Part shown: one piece after another, positions 21,606 through 34,463 of the stretch
Position numbering within the stretch: the stretch's first letter is position 1
How the letters are laid out: every line of letters begins with the position of its first letter
NCBI RefSeq assembly: GCF_049306965.1
Contig: NC_133188.1
Coordinates: forward strand, 9,473,501-9,537,500
DNA length: 64,000 nucleotides
Direction: 5' to 3'
Origin: Danio rerio
Taxonomy: Eukaryota; Chordata; Actinopteri; Cypriniformes; Danionidae
Translations under genes and position numbers: made by a program
The notes under the pieces: generated by a model
What the model was told of the DNA's origin: nothing
Databases searched by the model: none
The model's input: the letters and a program-made list of their open reading frames with translations, nothing else

Positions 21606-24600
21606 ATGTCTAGTAGTTCAGTACTTTCTGCGATTCAACAGTACAGTGATAAAATGGCATTTTCAAAACTGATTAACCGTCTGAAGAAAGCGTTTGGTGT
21701 TAAGTGTGCGAACGAACAACCGTGTGAGCCACTCGAACCCACCGGCAGCACGACAGAGAATCACCGTCATCTGATGACCGATGACCCGGCCGTCGCTGCA
21801 GGAAAACAGGCAGGGAGACAGAAAAAGAGGAAACTCAAATTGTCTCCCATCTTCTTCGCCTGTTTTTCCAGAAGAAGAGCTACTGTTGTTGGTAAAATAG
21901 ATTTATGAGCACTTTTAATTACTAAAGCATACTGTTAAACACACCAAACACATCACATAAGTGTTTAAAGATCAGAAATGAACATTAACTGGAAGACATT
22001 TTAGAAAGAGTTTCTTAAAGCCACAGTTCACATAAACAAGACAATTCTGTCATAATTTACTCCTTAAACCTGTTTGAGGTGCTTTCAGCCATTGACTTCC
22101 ACAGTATTTTGTGTTCCTACAATGAAGGTTAATGGCTGCTGATTTCAGGAATTTTCTTCAGAATTTGTAGTTTTGTGTAAAAAACAGAAAAAATAAGAAT
22201 TATTTGTTTTAGGATTTTTTATTTCAGTGAGCTTTGCCTTTAGATATATAGTTTACTTGTTTGCTAATTCAATGCAGAAAACCCATGAAGATCATCAATA
22301 AAAACACATTGAGTAATGTTTCTGCAAATGAACTGTTCAAATATCTTGTCAAAAAGAGTTGTAGAGTCATATTAATGATGTTCCTTCCTCTCTTTAGATC
22401 AGCTATGTGTGCAGGAGATCCACGAACTTCACGCAGAGCCCATTAGTAGCTCTAAATTCTTCTGCACTGCTGTGAGCAACCTGGAGCTGGAAGTTCTCCA
22501 ACCTCCAGCTCTTGATGCTCCAGCAGACGAAGATTTGGACTTTAAACCGGAAGTGAACAGCTTTGACTCTGCAGTGGTCATTGAGAACGACTCTGCAGAG
22601 CTTTACTTCCCAGCAGACAACGAATCCTCCCTCAGTGAGGACAGCCTGGAGCAAGAGCTTGATAGTCCTCCAAGTTCACCATCCGATGAGGACAATGAAC
22701 TTCCAGTGAGCCAGCAGCTCATAACAGATGACATCTGTGACTCTGCCCTGGATGAAAACTCGAACCCTTTACCGGATCAGGTCTCACAAGAGGACTCTGC
22801 TGTGAAGTCTACAGCAGATGATGGGACCTGCTTGGACAATAGTAAGTTTATTGCTGGAGTTCAGAACATTTGTTTAGGCTCATCAAACTTTGTAAAATTA
22901 TACAGTTGAAGTCAAAATTATTCGCCCTCCTGTGATTTTTTATTAATATTTTTTAAATATTTCCCAAATGATGCAGAGCAATAAAGTTTAAGTATTCAGA
23001 ACTTTAAGCTGAACACTGGTATCTTGAAAATATCCAGTAAATATGATGTACTGTCATCACGACAAAGATAAAAGACATCAGTTATTAGAAATGAGTTATT
23101 AAAACTATCATGTTCTGAAATCTGACAATAATTCTGACTTCAACTGTTTGTGTTTTTATTTGGTTTATAATTTAATGACATTTTCTTAATTTTTAACAGA
23201 TGACATCAGCTGCCGCTACAAACTCGGAAAGCAGCTTGGTGAAGGAGGTTTCGGCTCCGTGTATGAGGGGATTCGCATACAGGATGGTCTGCAGGTATTC
23301 ATTTTTGTAGACTCAAATCCTCTGATGAAGTTCCCTGTTTAAAGAACATCATCAGAGCTTTCATTGTTTGGACATTTCTGCTGACGAATGAATCCTCTGT
23401 TCAGGATTTATGACTGAATGAAATGATCTCCGTGCACTTGTTAATTGTTCACTTGTTCCTTTAAACAGGTGGCAGTTAAATTTGTCCAGAAGACCCCAAA
23501 TATGCAAGATGTCAGCTCTGTGAGTAGACTACACTTTCTGTTCGCTGTGTTCAGTTTATAAAGTCTTATATTTATTATAGACCACAGGCTGTGGTCAGAA
23601 ACCCTTGTTTGAAAACCAACATTATTATTTTGTTTTCAGTCATGTGACCAGCCACTTCCTCTAGAGATCACCTTGGCAAACATGGCCAGCGGTGGCTCCA
23701 GGTGTGCGAACATTATTCAGCTTCTGGACTGGCAGGTCTTTGAAAACCATTATGTCATGGTGATGGAGCGGCCTAGTCCAAGCATGGACCTGGAGGCATT
23801 CCTTGAAGTCAGCGGTGGAGTCCTCAGTGAGAAAACAGCACATACCATCATGAGGCAAGCTGTTTATGCGGCCAACGTGTGCTGTTACCGCGGGGTGTTC
23901 CACCGGGACATTAAGCTTCAAAACCTGCTGGTGAACCCCGACACACTGGAAGTCAAGCTGATCGACTTCGGGTGTGGAGACTTCATGATGGAATCAGCCT
24001 ACAGTCTCTTCTCTGGTAGGTGTTTTGAATAGTGTGGTCAAAAGTATCGACTTCGGTACCAATCGATTCTGACATTTAACAAGTCAATTTGAGCGCTGTT
24101 AAACACCACTGATTGGCCATTGGTGTTCACATGCTCAGCAAATATGACTGTGATGAGTGTCGGTATCGATTGGTAGTTGATACTTTTGACAACACTAGTT
24201 ATGAATGTGCATAAGCATTATTAATATACGTATTGAAAGCTGGTTAATTAGCACAGCTGAAGCCCATCTGGTATATATATTCAACATGATGCTAAACTAA
24301 ACGTCTCTCCTCCAGGCACAGAAGCGTACATCCCGCCAGAGTTTTATGAAAAAGGATGCTACCGGGCCAAACCAGCGACGGTCTATTCTCTTGGGGTTCT
24401 TCTGTTCACAATGCTCCATGGAGAATTCCCATCAGCGTATGACCTGTACTACCTTCAACATGACTGGTCCAAATTTACCCTCTCTCAAGGTGAGATGTTC
24501 ATCAAAGAACAATTAAGTGAAACAGCTTAATAATAATAATAACAATAACCTCACCTCTCCATTTCTTCTTCACAGAATGCTGTGATATGATGAGGGCTTG

Positions 24601-24676
24601 TCTGCATGAGAATCCAGAGTGCAGAATTCCTCTAGAAGAGATGCCTTACCACGACTGGTCCATGCTGGAGTTCTGA
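21606..24676 (+). CDS. Pim-like serine/threonine kinase, copy 2 (7 coding exons)
   Basis: Coding exons are 21606-21891, 22398-22841, 23200-23294, 23469-23519, 23640-24015, 24316-24489 and 24576-24676. Lengths and phases are identical to copy 1, giving 508 residues. All kinase landmarks are intact: GEGGFGSVYEG, VAVK, Pim hinge ERP, HRDIK, DFG, PPE. Differences from copy 1 that I see include Phe for Ser before KPEV, Tyr for His in the acidic exon, Ser for Phe in the SPSDE segment, Ala for Pro before NII, Glu for Lys after QVF, and Arg for Thr in exon 7. All splice sites are canonical GT-AG. As in copy 1, the in-frame second Met (21654) has a stronger Kozak context than the first. Followed by a convergent, defective protease gene. 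Confidence 0.9.
22903..23146. mobile_element. MITE in kinase intron 2, copy 2
   Basis: Same CAGTTGAAGTC-ended element and position as in copy 1. Confidence 0.65.
24030..24197. mobile_element. hAT-type MITE in kinase intron 5, copy 2
   Basis: Same TAGTGTGGTC-ended element, target duplication and position as in copy 1. Confidence 0.7.
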
Positions 24677-25430
24677 GTCACATTAGCAGAATGTTTTGTA
24701 TATTTGATTTTTGTACATGTCTGTAATAAAGATATATTTTATTGAACTCACTTGTGTTGTGGCTTATATTGTGATCTAGCCCCAGTGTTGTCAGATTGTG
24801 TGGATTTAAAATGGTTTTGTTAGGGGTGACAAAAATTTGGCATGAGGTTTGAACAGCATCCAGTCCTTTCCAACACACACTGCAGTTGACACTGGCGTCA
24901 TTACGGCGCACTTTTAGAAATACACTTTTTCAGAATGCTGTACAGCGCTGACCCAAAACCTAAACATATCAGTCACTGCGACATAAGCAAATCATCCATA
25001 AATATTCCAATGGTTTATTGTGAAATCAGAGCTGTTCAGAAAAATGTATTAAAATACAAACGTCGTAACATGAGAATGTGAGACTCAATACAAAACATCA
25101 GCATTTTCACAATAAGAGCACCCAGTTTTATTAAGGTCGTTGAGTGTTTGTTGCCATCATGACAATCCTAAACAAAATATTCAGTGATATTCCTTCAAAT
25201 CAATACTGATAGTGTAGTTTGCGCAGACACACTGAGGTTTATCCAGTGTACAGAAGTCTGAATCATCCACATGATTTCATACGCTTCCAGAAACACGTTT
25301 ACTACACGAATGTCCAGCGTTTGCTAAAACTGTTCAACTCTTTAGATGATTCCTTTCTTACAACATCTCCAACTATGACAGCTTCTCATTACTCACCATT
25401 TCTTAATCTTACTAAATACTTGACTTGATG
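24677..25430. other. Convergent 3' intergenic region, unit U2
   Basis: Homologue of 4091-4836. Plus-strand AATAAA at 24725-24730 and minus-strand AATAAA at 25127-25132. No gene seen. Confidence 0.65.
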
Positions 25431-26060
25431 TCACTCTGTGGACTCTGGGGTCATGTGCAGCATGAGCAGGTCGGCCCCCCGGCGGACCACCACATTTAAG
25501 CTTTCGCTGGTCCTCACAGCATTATATATCTCCTCCGACGTGTTTACCTTTACCCCATTGATCTCAATAATAACATCTCCTGGCTTCATTCCGGCTCTGC
25601 AAAACAGAAAACAGGAAATGACATCATCAAAAGGATGCCTTAATTAACAGCTGATAACATCATGTTCAGAGAGCAGCACACCTGTTGGCTGGAGATCCTA
25701 CAATCACACGGTGGATGAGAACTCCATGAGAAACATCAGGGAAGGACGGGTCTCGCATCCTTAGCTCTTTGATTATACTGAGGAGGGGAAAAAGAGAATT
25801 TAAAGATAATAAAAGACTCACTTCAGTGCAAAGTTTATTTGTGTTGACAGGAATGTGTGCACAGGCAAATACGCAAAAGTGTAATCCATGTAACAGTTTG
25901 GACAAACACACGTGAGCTAATAATATTGATTATTAACCAGTGTCTGCACATTTTATGACCAAAATTTATGAGCAATTTATTTTTAGTCAGGGCTGTGGAT
26001 ATCGTTCAATATCCATAACACACATTTAATCTGATTGATTATAGCATGTACTGATAAATT

Positions 26061-28320
26061 AGAGGTGCAGTAGGTGATCTGCCAAAATGCTAATCGGTTA
26101 ACATATTAGCCTTGGACGGCGGAGAGGGACTGTGATGCAAAGCCACGCCTCCAGAAATCGCGAATGCGTGCACCGCGTCACAACAGCAGACAACCCACTA
26201 GTTAGTGTCATTCGCCAGTTAGTTAGTGTTCGGCCGGCGCCGTGCAGGAATTACATTTATTACTAAGCCACACTTACATGCTATTTCAGAGCAAATATTC
26301 AGAGTCTGTCTGTCTGTCTGTGTATCCATCTTAAATTTTACTGAGAAACTGCTCAAAATACAAAAGTTTCACTCATAATTGTTAAATACAAAAACATCAA
26401 GTATAAATTTAGAAAAAAGATAATAATTTTTTCTATTCAACATTACTACAAATAAATGTAAATTTCCAGAGGTCTCTAAATTGGTATTTGGACACTCTAA
26501 AACAGTTTGGTTACAAACTAACCAAAATAAAGAAATTGATACACGTTTAAAACTAAACCAAAATGAATAAATGATATAATTATTCCATTATTTATTATCC
26601 ATTTATTAATTCATTTACCTATGATTATTAGAAAATATTAAATCATTTGGTTTAATGAAATAATCATCAGAACAAGAAACTAGAACTGTCATCAACTGAG
26701 TAAATGTATTAGATTAAGAATTTTGTCAACACATATATAAATTATTTACAGAACTGTTTAAATCAATACCACAATTAAACTCATGTCATTTGGGACAAAA
26801 AATATTTAGTGATATTGCTCAATTCTACATTATGTATACAAAACTAAAACCTTAAATGGGAATTTTTGTTTCCCCAATATCTTGAATTTTACAAGGCTCA
26901 TACAGGCACAGCCTAAAGAAAATCAAGGACTTAAGCACTTTTTTCCAGCACCTATTTTTATTTTCAAGACTGACACGCAACATGTTAAAACACTGCACAG
27001 GAATAAATATAACTAAAAACCATTAATATTCATAATATTAATAATATAATTAATTAATCAATTGTGTATTAATAATATAATAAACCTGCACTAAATGTGC
27101 TTGTGAAAATGTTTTTTTTTTTGTACTCAAGTAAAAATACTATTACACTGCTAAAATAATACAAGTTTTGGTAAATTATACTAACATTGGGTAAAAGTAC
27201 AAAGTACTCTTTTAAAAACTAAGAGTACTAGTTTTGGGAAAAAACTCAGATTTTCATTATGGCTCTTTTTAAAAGAAATAATAATAAATTTATTTGAATG
27301 GTTTAATTGCTTAAATCACAAAGCTACATATATAAAAATGTGCACTAACAAAGGAAGTATGGTCGATTTTTCCTTCCATGACAATTAATCTTTTTCAATA
27401 GTACTGGCAAAACTACCACATACTCTATAAGACCAGAGACACATTTTGTCCATGTTTTTAAACAATATTTTCAAGTTTTGAAAGATTTAAGTATATGATG
27501 AAAAGATTTAAATTTAGCCTTTTATTTACATATTTTACACCATTTTTCTTATTTGCTCATTCTTGTCTTTACAATATGGCAAATTTGTTTCTTTAATAGC
27601 TGTACAGCACATGGAAATATTATTTTACACTTGATCTTAAACTGAAATAATTTTACAAAAAAGACAAGTACACTGTCAGTAATAAAATAATAAAGCAAAT
27701 GGCTTTGTTTAACTCTAGGTATTTGAAATATGACAACACTGCATTTTTCAAAGCAGTGTTTGAAGAGTCTTATTGTTCATTATGATAAATGTAACAGCAG
27801 ATTGCTTTGACCTGTAATGCCTGTACAATTCAGTGATGCTTTAAGACAGATCAGAATACAGCTATAATGTATAAATCCCACAAATACCCCAAACAGAAAC
27901 ATTTCTAGCATAATTCTTTTGTCTTAAAGAAATATAAAAAGTTCCAACTTTGCTCAATCTAAGTTTCATTTGACGATACAGCCAAACAAAAAGTCTGTAA
28001 TCTAATTACTAAATTTAGTCAAGGAGCAAAGATAAATAACTTCTACTTTATTATTGAAGAGATCGCGATTGTATACAGTCTGATCACATACACGATATGA
28101 TGAGAGGACTTGCAGGTAATTTGAAAAAGCCTATTTAAGAGCTTGCATATCTGTTTTTGCGATTTATGTACATGACTGCGCTCTCATGTTAAAATAAAGC
28201 GCTCAATACGTTTGCAGAAATGAGTAATTGCACAATATTTGCATTCCCGCGCCGACATTCAGAAGAGTGACAGACAAGTCAGAAGAAGAGAGCGGAGAGA
28301 AGAGAGCAAAATGTGCGTGT
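26061..28320. other. 2.3-kb U2-specific insertion in protease intron F-E
   Basis: Starts at GAGGTGCAGTAGGTGATCTG just after sequence shared with U1 and ends near AGAGAGCAAAATGTGCG, where homology resumes at TAGATCATTGAAATGG. It is AT-rich, with no long ORF, no obvious terminal inverted repeats and no target duplication that I can see. The left 150 bp are CpG-rich. U1 carries different repeats at this place. Family unknown. Confidence 0.5.
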
Positions 28321-28906
28321 AGATCATTGAAATGGCAGGAAGTGTCCGCGGTTTTATTACTCTTGCTAATAACATGGACATCTCTATAGTGAAAACATCC
28401 CAAAAGCATTATTCCAATAAAAAACTTGTTTTTAAGTTGTTTTTTTGTTGGCACTGCAACACAGAAAGGCCTTTGTCCCGCTCTTACATTTCAAGTAAAA
28501 CTAGACAAGGTTGACTGTGATTGGCCACTTTTCATATCATTTAAATCACTGCTTCGGAATCACGTTAGTTTGTGCGGGTATTTTTGCATTAAATTGTCAC
28601 AAAAATTCACAAACATTTTTATTTTTCGGGCGTGAAAATTGCATACAAATTCTCCTTGATAAATTAAGCACTTTTCAACAGAACAAGCCAATTTTCCAGG
28701 TATTCCAGCACTTGAATTTCTAAGAGCCAAATCTAGTGGCATATAACAAAAATCTGTAGATTCCATAATGTATGAATTTTGCTCTCCTGTAAAATTGTAA
28801 TAAAAGTGTTTGGCACCTGGGGGTCAAAGTCAACATCATCACTCCAATGTAACGCCTTTTCCATCCCGATTCTCCAAACCAAGACTCTGAAAAAAAGACC
28901 CAATAA

Positions 28907-29040
28907 CCGGGAAACGGGCCTGGGTATGGTTCGGATAGCATAGTGTAAGTACGCCCTAAATACCTAAAACCAGAATTTTCTACCACTGAATAAGGTTGCA
29001 TGTCTGCGGCTATAAATACTCCTACCGCACTTGTGATCAT
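28907..29040. other. Filler sequence at the U2 protease deletion
   Basis: About 130 bp, starting CCGGGAAACGGGCCTGGG, fills the junction where U1 8297-13090 has been lost. It matches neither side of the deletion and nothing else that I recognise in the window. Homology resumes at ATTTTACAGAGCGGCACACG. Confidence 0.6.
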
Positions 29041-29579
29041 TTTACAGAGCGGCACACGTCACATCAGCCGGTGTGTGAATGAAGTGCTTGATGCATCACT
29101 GAGACAGCGCGCAGTCCTCCGCTATCTGCAGACACTTCCAATCCAAAACAGCAGTAAAAAGGAAAGAAATCTGTGCGTTAAGGATCTTTCCAATGTATTA
29201 TTGAGCCTTTTCTAGTTTTAAATTTCAGGTAGGCCTACTTTGTGTGTGAAGAGCAGGTAATAACCCACTCAGTTCCAGTGTTGCGAACGCGATCTGCTGA
29301 TCTAACAGCTACATGATTTAGAAACAGAAATGAACTCGTCGTTTCAGGTCGAAATGAACCAATATAATATATATTATATTAAAATAAATTAATATAATGT
29401 AATATAATAAATTAATATTTATTTAAATTAACAGGAACAAATAGTGTTGGAGAAAGTTTTTCATGTTGTCATGAACGTGACACGCAGTTTGAATTGTAAA
29501 TAAACGGAGAATGATTGACAGGCGCAGCGGAGGGGAGCGCAGAACTGAACATGAATTTAAGCATGTGAATATTGATCTG

Positions 29580-32033
29580 CACTGTAAAAAATTGCTGTTA
29601 AAAAACGGTCAGATTCCACAGAAAAATTATGTTTTTTCACTAAAACAGTAGTATTCTGTTAAAAACAGTGCATTCTGGGTAACATTTTGTTTTCGAGAAA
29701 GTAACCAACTGAAGAAAGCTGTGAGCTAACAGAGTTTAGATTCGATATTTTGAAGTCTGTGTTTAAAATCACACTTTGTGCCCTTGTTCACTATTCCATC
29801 AACTAGTTCACCAATATAGTTCACCTGACAGTTTTAATGAACATTAATGAGAGAATTCAGACACTGATGAACACCCGCTGTTAATAATCACAAGTACTGA
29901 AGGAAAGAAACACAAACAGTGACGTCAGTCATTAAATAAAATCAAATAAAATAAAACACCTTCAGTCTCAGCAGAGGATCATTAAACAACTCCACAAACA
30001 ACAGCAGACACACTTATTCCTGACTAATTTGACTTCCATACTATTTACATTGAGATCCAACAGAAATTTAGGTGTTTTTCGTGTCACCGTAATGGAGTGA
30101 GGGGCTGGTTTAGTTGGTGTCTTCACCCTTAAACTTATTTATTTAGACTTTCCTGCTGCTTTAAAACAGAGTTTACAAAACACTTTTATTATAGCATTGA
30201 TGTGGAAAAGTCAATAGATAGATTAATCTATTTGTCTGAAGATAGTTCTGATAAATGTTTGGGTATAAACCTGGATGAAGGGTATCATTCAATAAATTTT
30301 ATGCTTAGTTGCAGATATTAATTTAATTAATAAGTGGAAACATAAAAGATACTTATATAATTACTTTACAGTTAAGAGATAACATACAAACACAGTTCAG
30401 TTAAGATAAAGACACACTCAGACCTCATGAATCAGACCTTGTACCTCAACAATGGTAACAATTAAAATGTTTCATACTGCAATGCATGCTGGTTGTGGCA
30501 CAGTACAAATTTCCCAGCATGCATTGCGGCATGAATAAATGTAGTATAATGGTCTTACAGTTTTCTTTATTTGCGTTTTATTCTGCTTTTATTTATGTTT
30601 AGACTTTTAGTTGCCTGTTTGTGAGTTAAACTGTTAATTTTGTTACTTGTCACCATAGTTGAGGTTCATATGCTGATTATTGATGTCTGTTTGAGTGCAA
30701 CTTACATCATAGAGCAAAGTGTTTTTGTCCAAGATATTCTTAAAAACTTCTAGAAATCATTGCCACATATATTGTGAAACAATAGAATTAACGTTGAATA
30801 AGAGCAGTAAATAATATTACATTAAATTAGAACAGATTCTGGCATTTAATAGCAACATAAACATTACCAGACATTCTTTAGGTTTTTGGCTGGCTTGCCA
30901 CATCAAGTAAGTTTTTTAAACGAAGCTCCTAAAAATTGCAGCAGCCAAAATATATTATTGATAATGATGTCAGGGCTAAAAGCCCAACTAAAGCAAACTC
31001 TGTTCTCCATGATGGTGACGTAAAATGTTACCCTTACTCTCAAGAAGAACTTTAGTAGATGTTACACAAAAATAAACGTTTCAGTAATAAGTGAAGCTGG
31101 TGATGATGTTTGTAGAGTTGTTTAATCATCCGCTGATCATTCAAATGATTTAATCATTTGTTGACCTTCAGGTTATTTTATTATAATGCTGTGACTAAAG
31201 TTGTAGTTTTGTATGTTCTGTTCTTGTTTTTTCCCTTCAGTATTTCTTCATTTGTTCATCGTTAATCCTCAATCATCATTTAATTAGTCGTTTGATTAAT
31301 TCATTTACTTCAGCTTTGCTACACGTTTCTTGAACACTCAGTAGTGTGGACACTTCAATTAAAACTGAAGTATATGCTCTGGGGTTCAAAGGGTTAAAGG
31401 TGTGAGAGGTAAAATCACAGTGTAAAATGTATTTTAACAGTAATTTACTGTTAATTTAAACTACGGAAATAGACTGTAAAAAAACAGTAGATTGCTGGCA
31501 ACCACAGCTGCCATAGTTTACTGTTAAATAAAGGAAAAAACAGTATTTTACTGTAAAACCTGAAGCTAATTTCTTCTGTGTGTCACCGTTGTGGAGAAGA
31601 GTAGAGCCAGTGTATGAGTTAAAGATGAACAGTGAACTGCTGATGTTGTTCTGCATGTTTCTCTATTTAAAGATAGCGGCTGTTTAGTTGCTGATGCAGT
31701 CAGAATCTTTGGTAGTTCCAGATTTACATGTATGTGTGCTGTTGTGAAATATGAGACGTTAGAGTTAAACCGAACTTTTCTAATTAACTAAAATAAGTTA
31801 TCATTATAAGTATACTTCTAAGCATGTATAGCACAATACTTCATAAACTCATTCAGCAGTTGACCAATTTGAGGCAGTTGCTTTCAGTGAACAAAATGAG
31901 TTCCCTTGAGTATTGTGTAAATCAATGTAGTTCATGTATTTTTACAGCGACATACTGTAAAATAACAGTACACTGCTGGCAACAGCAGCTGCCAGTATTT
32001 TACTGTTTTTTAACGGGACAATTTTTAACAGTG
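29580..32033. mobile_element. CACTA/EnSpm-like insertion, 2.45 kb, U2 only
   Basis: Ends CACTGTAAAAAATTGCTG and its imperfect inverse (ACAATTTTTAACAGTG). U1 preserves the uninterrupted site (GATCTGTACTTCAC at about 13596-13609), so the insertion and its 2-bp TG repeat at both ends are clear. CACTA elements usually duplicate 3 bp, so the class is tentative. Inside are further inverted CTGTAAAA-type motifs near 31390-31560 and 31950-32010 and a 50-bp palindrome near 30475-30535. No transposase ORF. It interrupts the right part of the hAT-like element in protease intron A-E. Confidence 0.7.
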
Positions 32034-32522
32034 TGTACTTCACATTAAACTATAGAATGGCTTCAAAACATTTGGGATACAGTAGGCCTACAAGACAATT
32101 TTCTACTGTCTTATAAAAGGCTAACTTTTTGGCTTTTCTTTGCTTATAAATTACACAGAATATAGAGCACGTGCAAGATGGGATTTGCAGTAAAAATATG
32201 CAGTATTGAACCGATATCCAATCCAAGTATCAGGATCGGTGCAGCCCTAATTAAAAAATTAAATATCCCCAAAAGATTACAAATGTTAACAGTACAACCT
32301 CAAAGCTCCATCTGTACCTTAACATTGATTTTGATGGTGGCGATGTCTGCAGCCTGGTCTACATCCTGAACTGTGGCGTTGTAAGTCTCACCATTGGTCA
32401 GTTTGACACGAACACCACGCTTGTTGGCGACCACATGGGCATTTGTCACTATCTGGCCATCGCTACTTATTATAAAGCCAGAGCCATTCGAGATGGGAAC
32501 CTCACGGCCAGAAAAGGGGTGT

Positions 32523-33474
32523 CTGAAAAGAAAGAGTGTAATATTAGTCACAATTCCCAAACACAACTGAAACTAAAACCATCTGGTCATCTTAAAATAG
32601 AAACAAGTGATCCAAAAATCTCTATAGAGAAAATCAACATAAAACACCCTGCTGAAAAAAACAATCCTGTTGTGCGCGCGCATGTAAAGGTAACTGGGTG
32701 AACAAGTCAAACAAAGTATATACACAAGAGAACATAAAAATATACAACAATTCAAAAAAAATGAAGCAAGAATAATAAAGATTTAAATAAAACATATAAT
32801 AGATAGATAGTACAATAATAATAATGATAGTAATAATGTCAGTGAAAATGACAACAGCATTATTAATAACAACAACAACAACTACAACTACCACTTATGA
32901 TTACTTAACATTCAGAAATTAAACAGAATTAACAAAAAATATTGTAAATATACGTGTAGTGTTAAAACATTGTTGGGTTTTACAACCCTGCGAAATGTGA
33001 GAATGTTTTAACAATAGAAATGATAAAAAAGTAAAGAATTAGGTTAACTTGATTGTTTTTATAAATGTAAGTGAGTTGAACATAAAACAGTCAAGTTGCC
33101 CCCAATAAACTTAAGAATTGAGTTGCTTCAACACGTTAAATAAGTATTTTATAAATGTCTGATAACAATAATTTTGTTAATAATAATGACATTTGGGGAA
33201 AAAGGGTTTGGTTCTATTTTTATAGTAAGTAAATGTTTATAATTTAAAATGTTTATAATAATTAGATGTTTTGCCGCCTTGTTTTTGAGTTGTGCAATGC
33301 AAAAAGACCCTCTTATAGCAAGATTAGGGAAGCACCGAAATGAAGCTTGTTGATTGAAACTGAAAATTCTAGATGCATTTGGCTGAAAACTGACACTGAA
33401 AAGGCTTTTTAATAATTGGAAATTATTTTAATAAATAAAAAAATATAGTTTTATATCAAATAATAAAGTAATTT
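32523..33474. other. Region upstream of protease exon A (U2)
   Basis: Homologue of 14088-15040. No exon seen. Confidence 0.45.
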
Positions 33475-33844
33475 GGCGACGCAGTAGGTAGTGCTGTCAC
33501 CACACAGCAAGAAAGTCGCTGGTTCGAGCCTCGGCTGAGTCAGTTGGCATTTCTGTGTGGAGTTTGCATGTTCTCCCTGCGTTCGCGTGGGTTTTCTCCG
33601 AGTGCTCTGGTTTCCCCCACAGTCCAAAGACATGCGGTACAGGTGAATTGGGTAGGCTAAATTGTCCGTAGTGCATGAGTGTGAATGAGTATGTATGTAT
33701 GTTTCCCAGAGATGGGTTGCAGCTGGGAGGGCATCCGCTGCGTAAAAACATCTGCTGGATAAGTTGGCGGTTCATTCCGCTGTGGTGACCCCAGATTAAT
33801 AAAAGGACTGAGCCAAAAAGAAAATAAACGAATGAATGAATAAA
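33475..33844 (+). mobile_element. tRNA-derived SINE (DANA-like), U2 copy
   Basis: Same insertion as 15041-15410, with A- and B-box-like motifs, conserved body and GAATGAATGAATAAA tail. Confidence 0.85.
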
Positions 33845-33924
33845 GTACTTTTGTGAGGCTTTTAAATTAAACGCAATAACTTCAATTAACAGTGAAATTA
33901 ATAGTAAAAATAAAAGTGATTCCA

Positions 33925-34145
33925 TCATTTACTCACCCTCTGCATATTTGAACTCGTTATGAGTTTCTTTCTTCTGTTAAACACAAAAGAAGACATTTTC
34001 AATAATGCTGAAAACCTCTAGCTATTGACTTCTATTGCAGGAAAAATAACTACTATGGAAGTCAATGTTCAGGTTTTCAGCATTATTAAAAATATCTTCT
34101 TTTATGTTCAACAGAGTCAAAAAAAACTCAGAAATGATGACAGAA
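33925..34145. mobile_element. Palindromic MITE-like repeat, U2 copy
   Basis: Same element as 15492-15712. Confidence 0.6.
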
Positions 34146-34463
34146 GTTTCCTTTTTGGGTAAACCACACAACTACTTGCAAATATGCTCATGTTACATTC
34201 CCTCGAGTTAGACAGTTCAGTTTATTCTTCTTTTTTTTTAATGAGCCTCTATTATGGGTTTTTGAGAATGACCTTCCATGTATTGTGTAACACAGCTCTA
34301 AGTGAAGTGAATTATTCAGCTAAGACTTAAATCTGCAAGTACGCAGTGTTTAAAACTGTTGATTCATTTATAAAAGTCAACTCGCAGTGCTTCAAATGAA
34401 TCGTCTTGATAACGAGTCTTTAGCCGTGCCGGTGTGACCAGGAAATGGAACTTAAGCCCCGCT

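Larger units (their letters stand above)
25431..32522 (-). pseudogene. HtrA2-like protease, copy 2, missing exons B, C and D
   Basis: Exons recognised on the minus strand are A 32318-32522 (catalytic His and Asp), E 28817-28886, F 25682-25777 and G 25431-25596 (PDZ). Between A and E, the sequence corresponding to U1 about 8297-13090 is absent. This removes exons B, C and D, and with them the VVAMGSPF core, the catalytic Ser exon GNSGGP and the SFAIPSDR segment. Exon A ends in phase 0, while E expects one leading base, so an A-E splice would shift the frame. The copy therefore cannot make a normal protease. Remaining exons are open, with substitutions such as Lys for Glu in IIKELRMRD and Val for Gly in GREVPIS. 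It could be transcribed as non-coding or PDZ-only RNA; I see no evidence either way. Confidence 0.8.

Noticed and set aside
28203-28454. Minus-strand ORF of 83 codons in the U2 insertion
   Set aside because: No recognisable domain; AT-rich chance frame spanning the insertion boundary.
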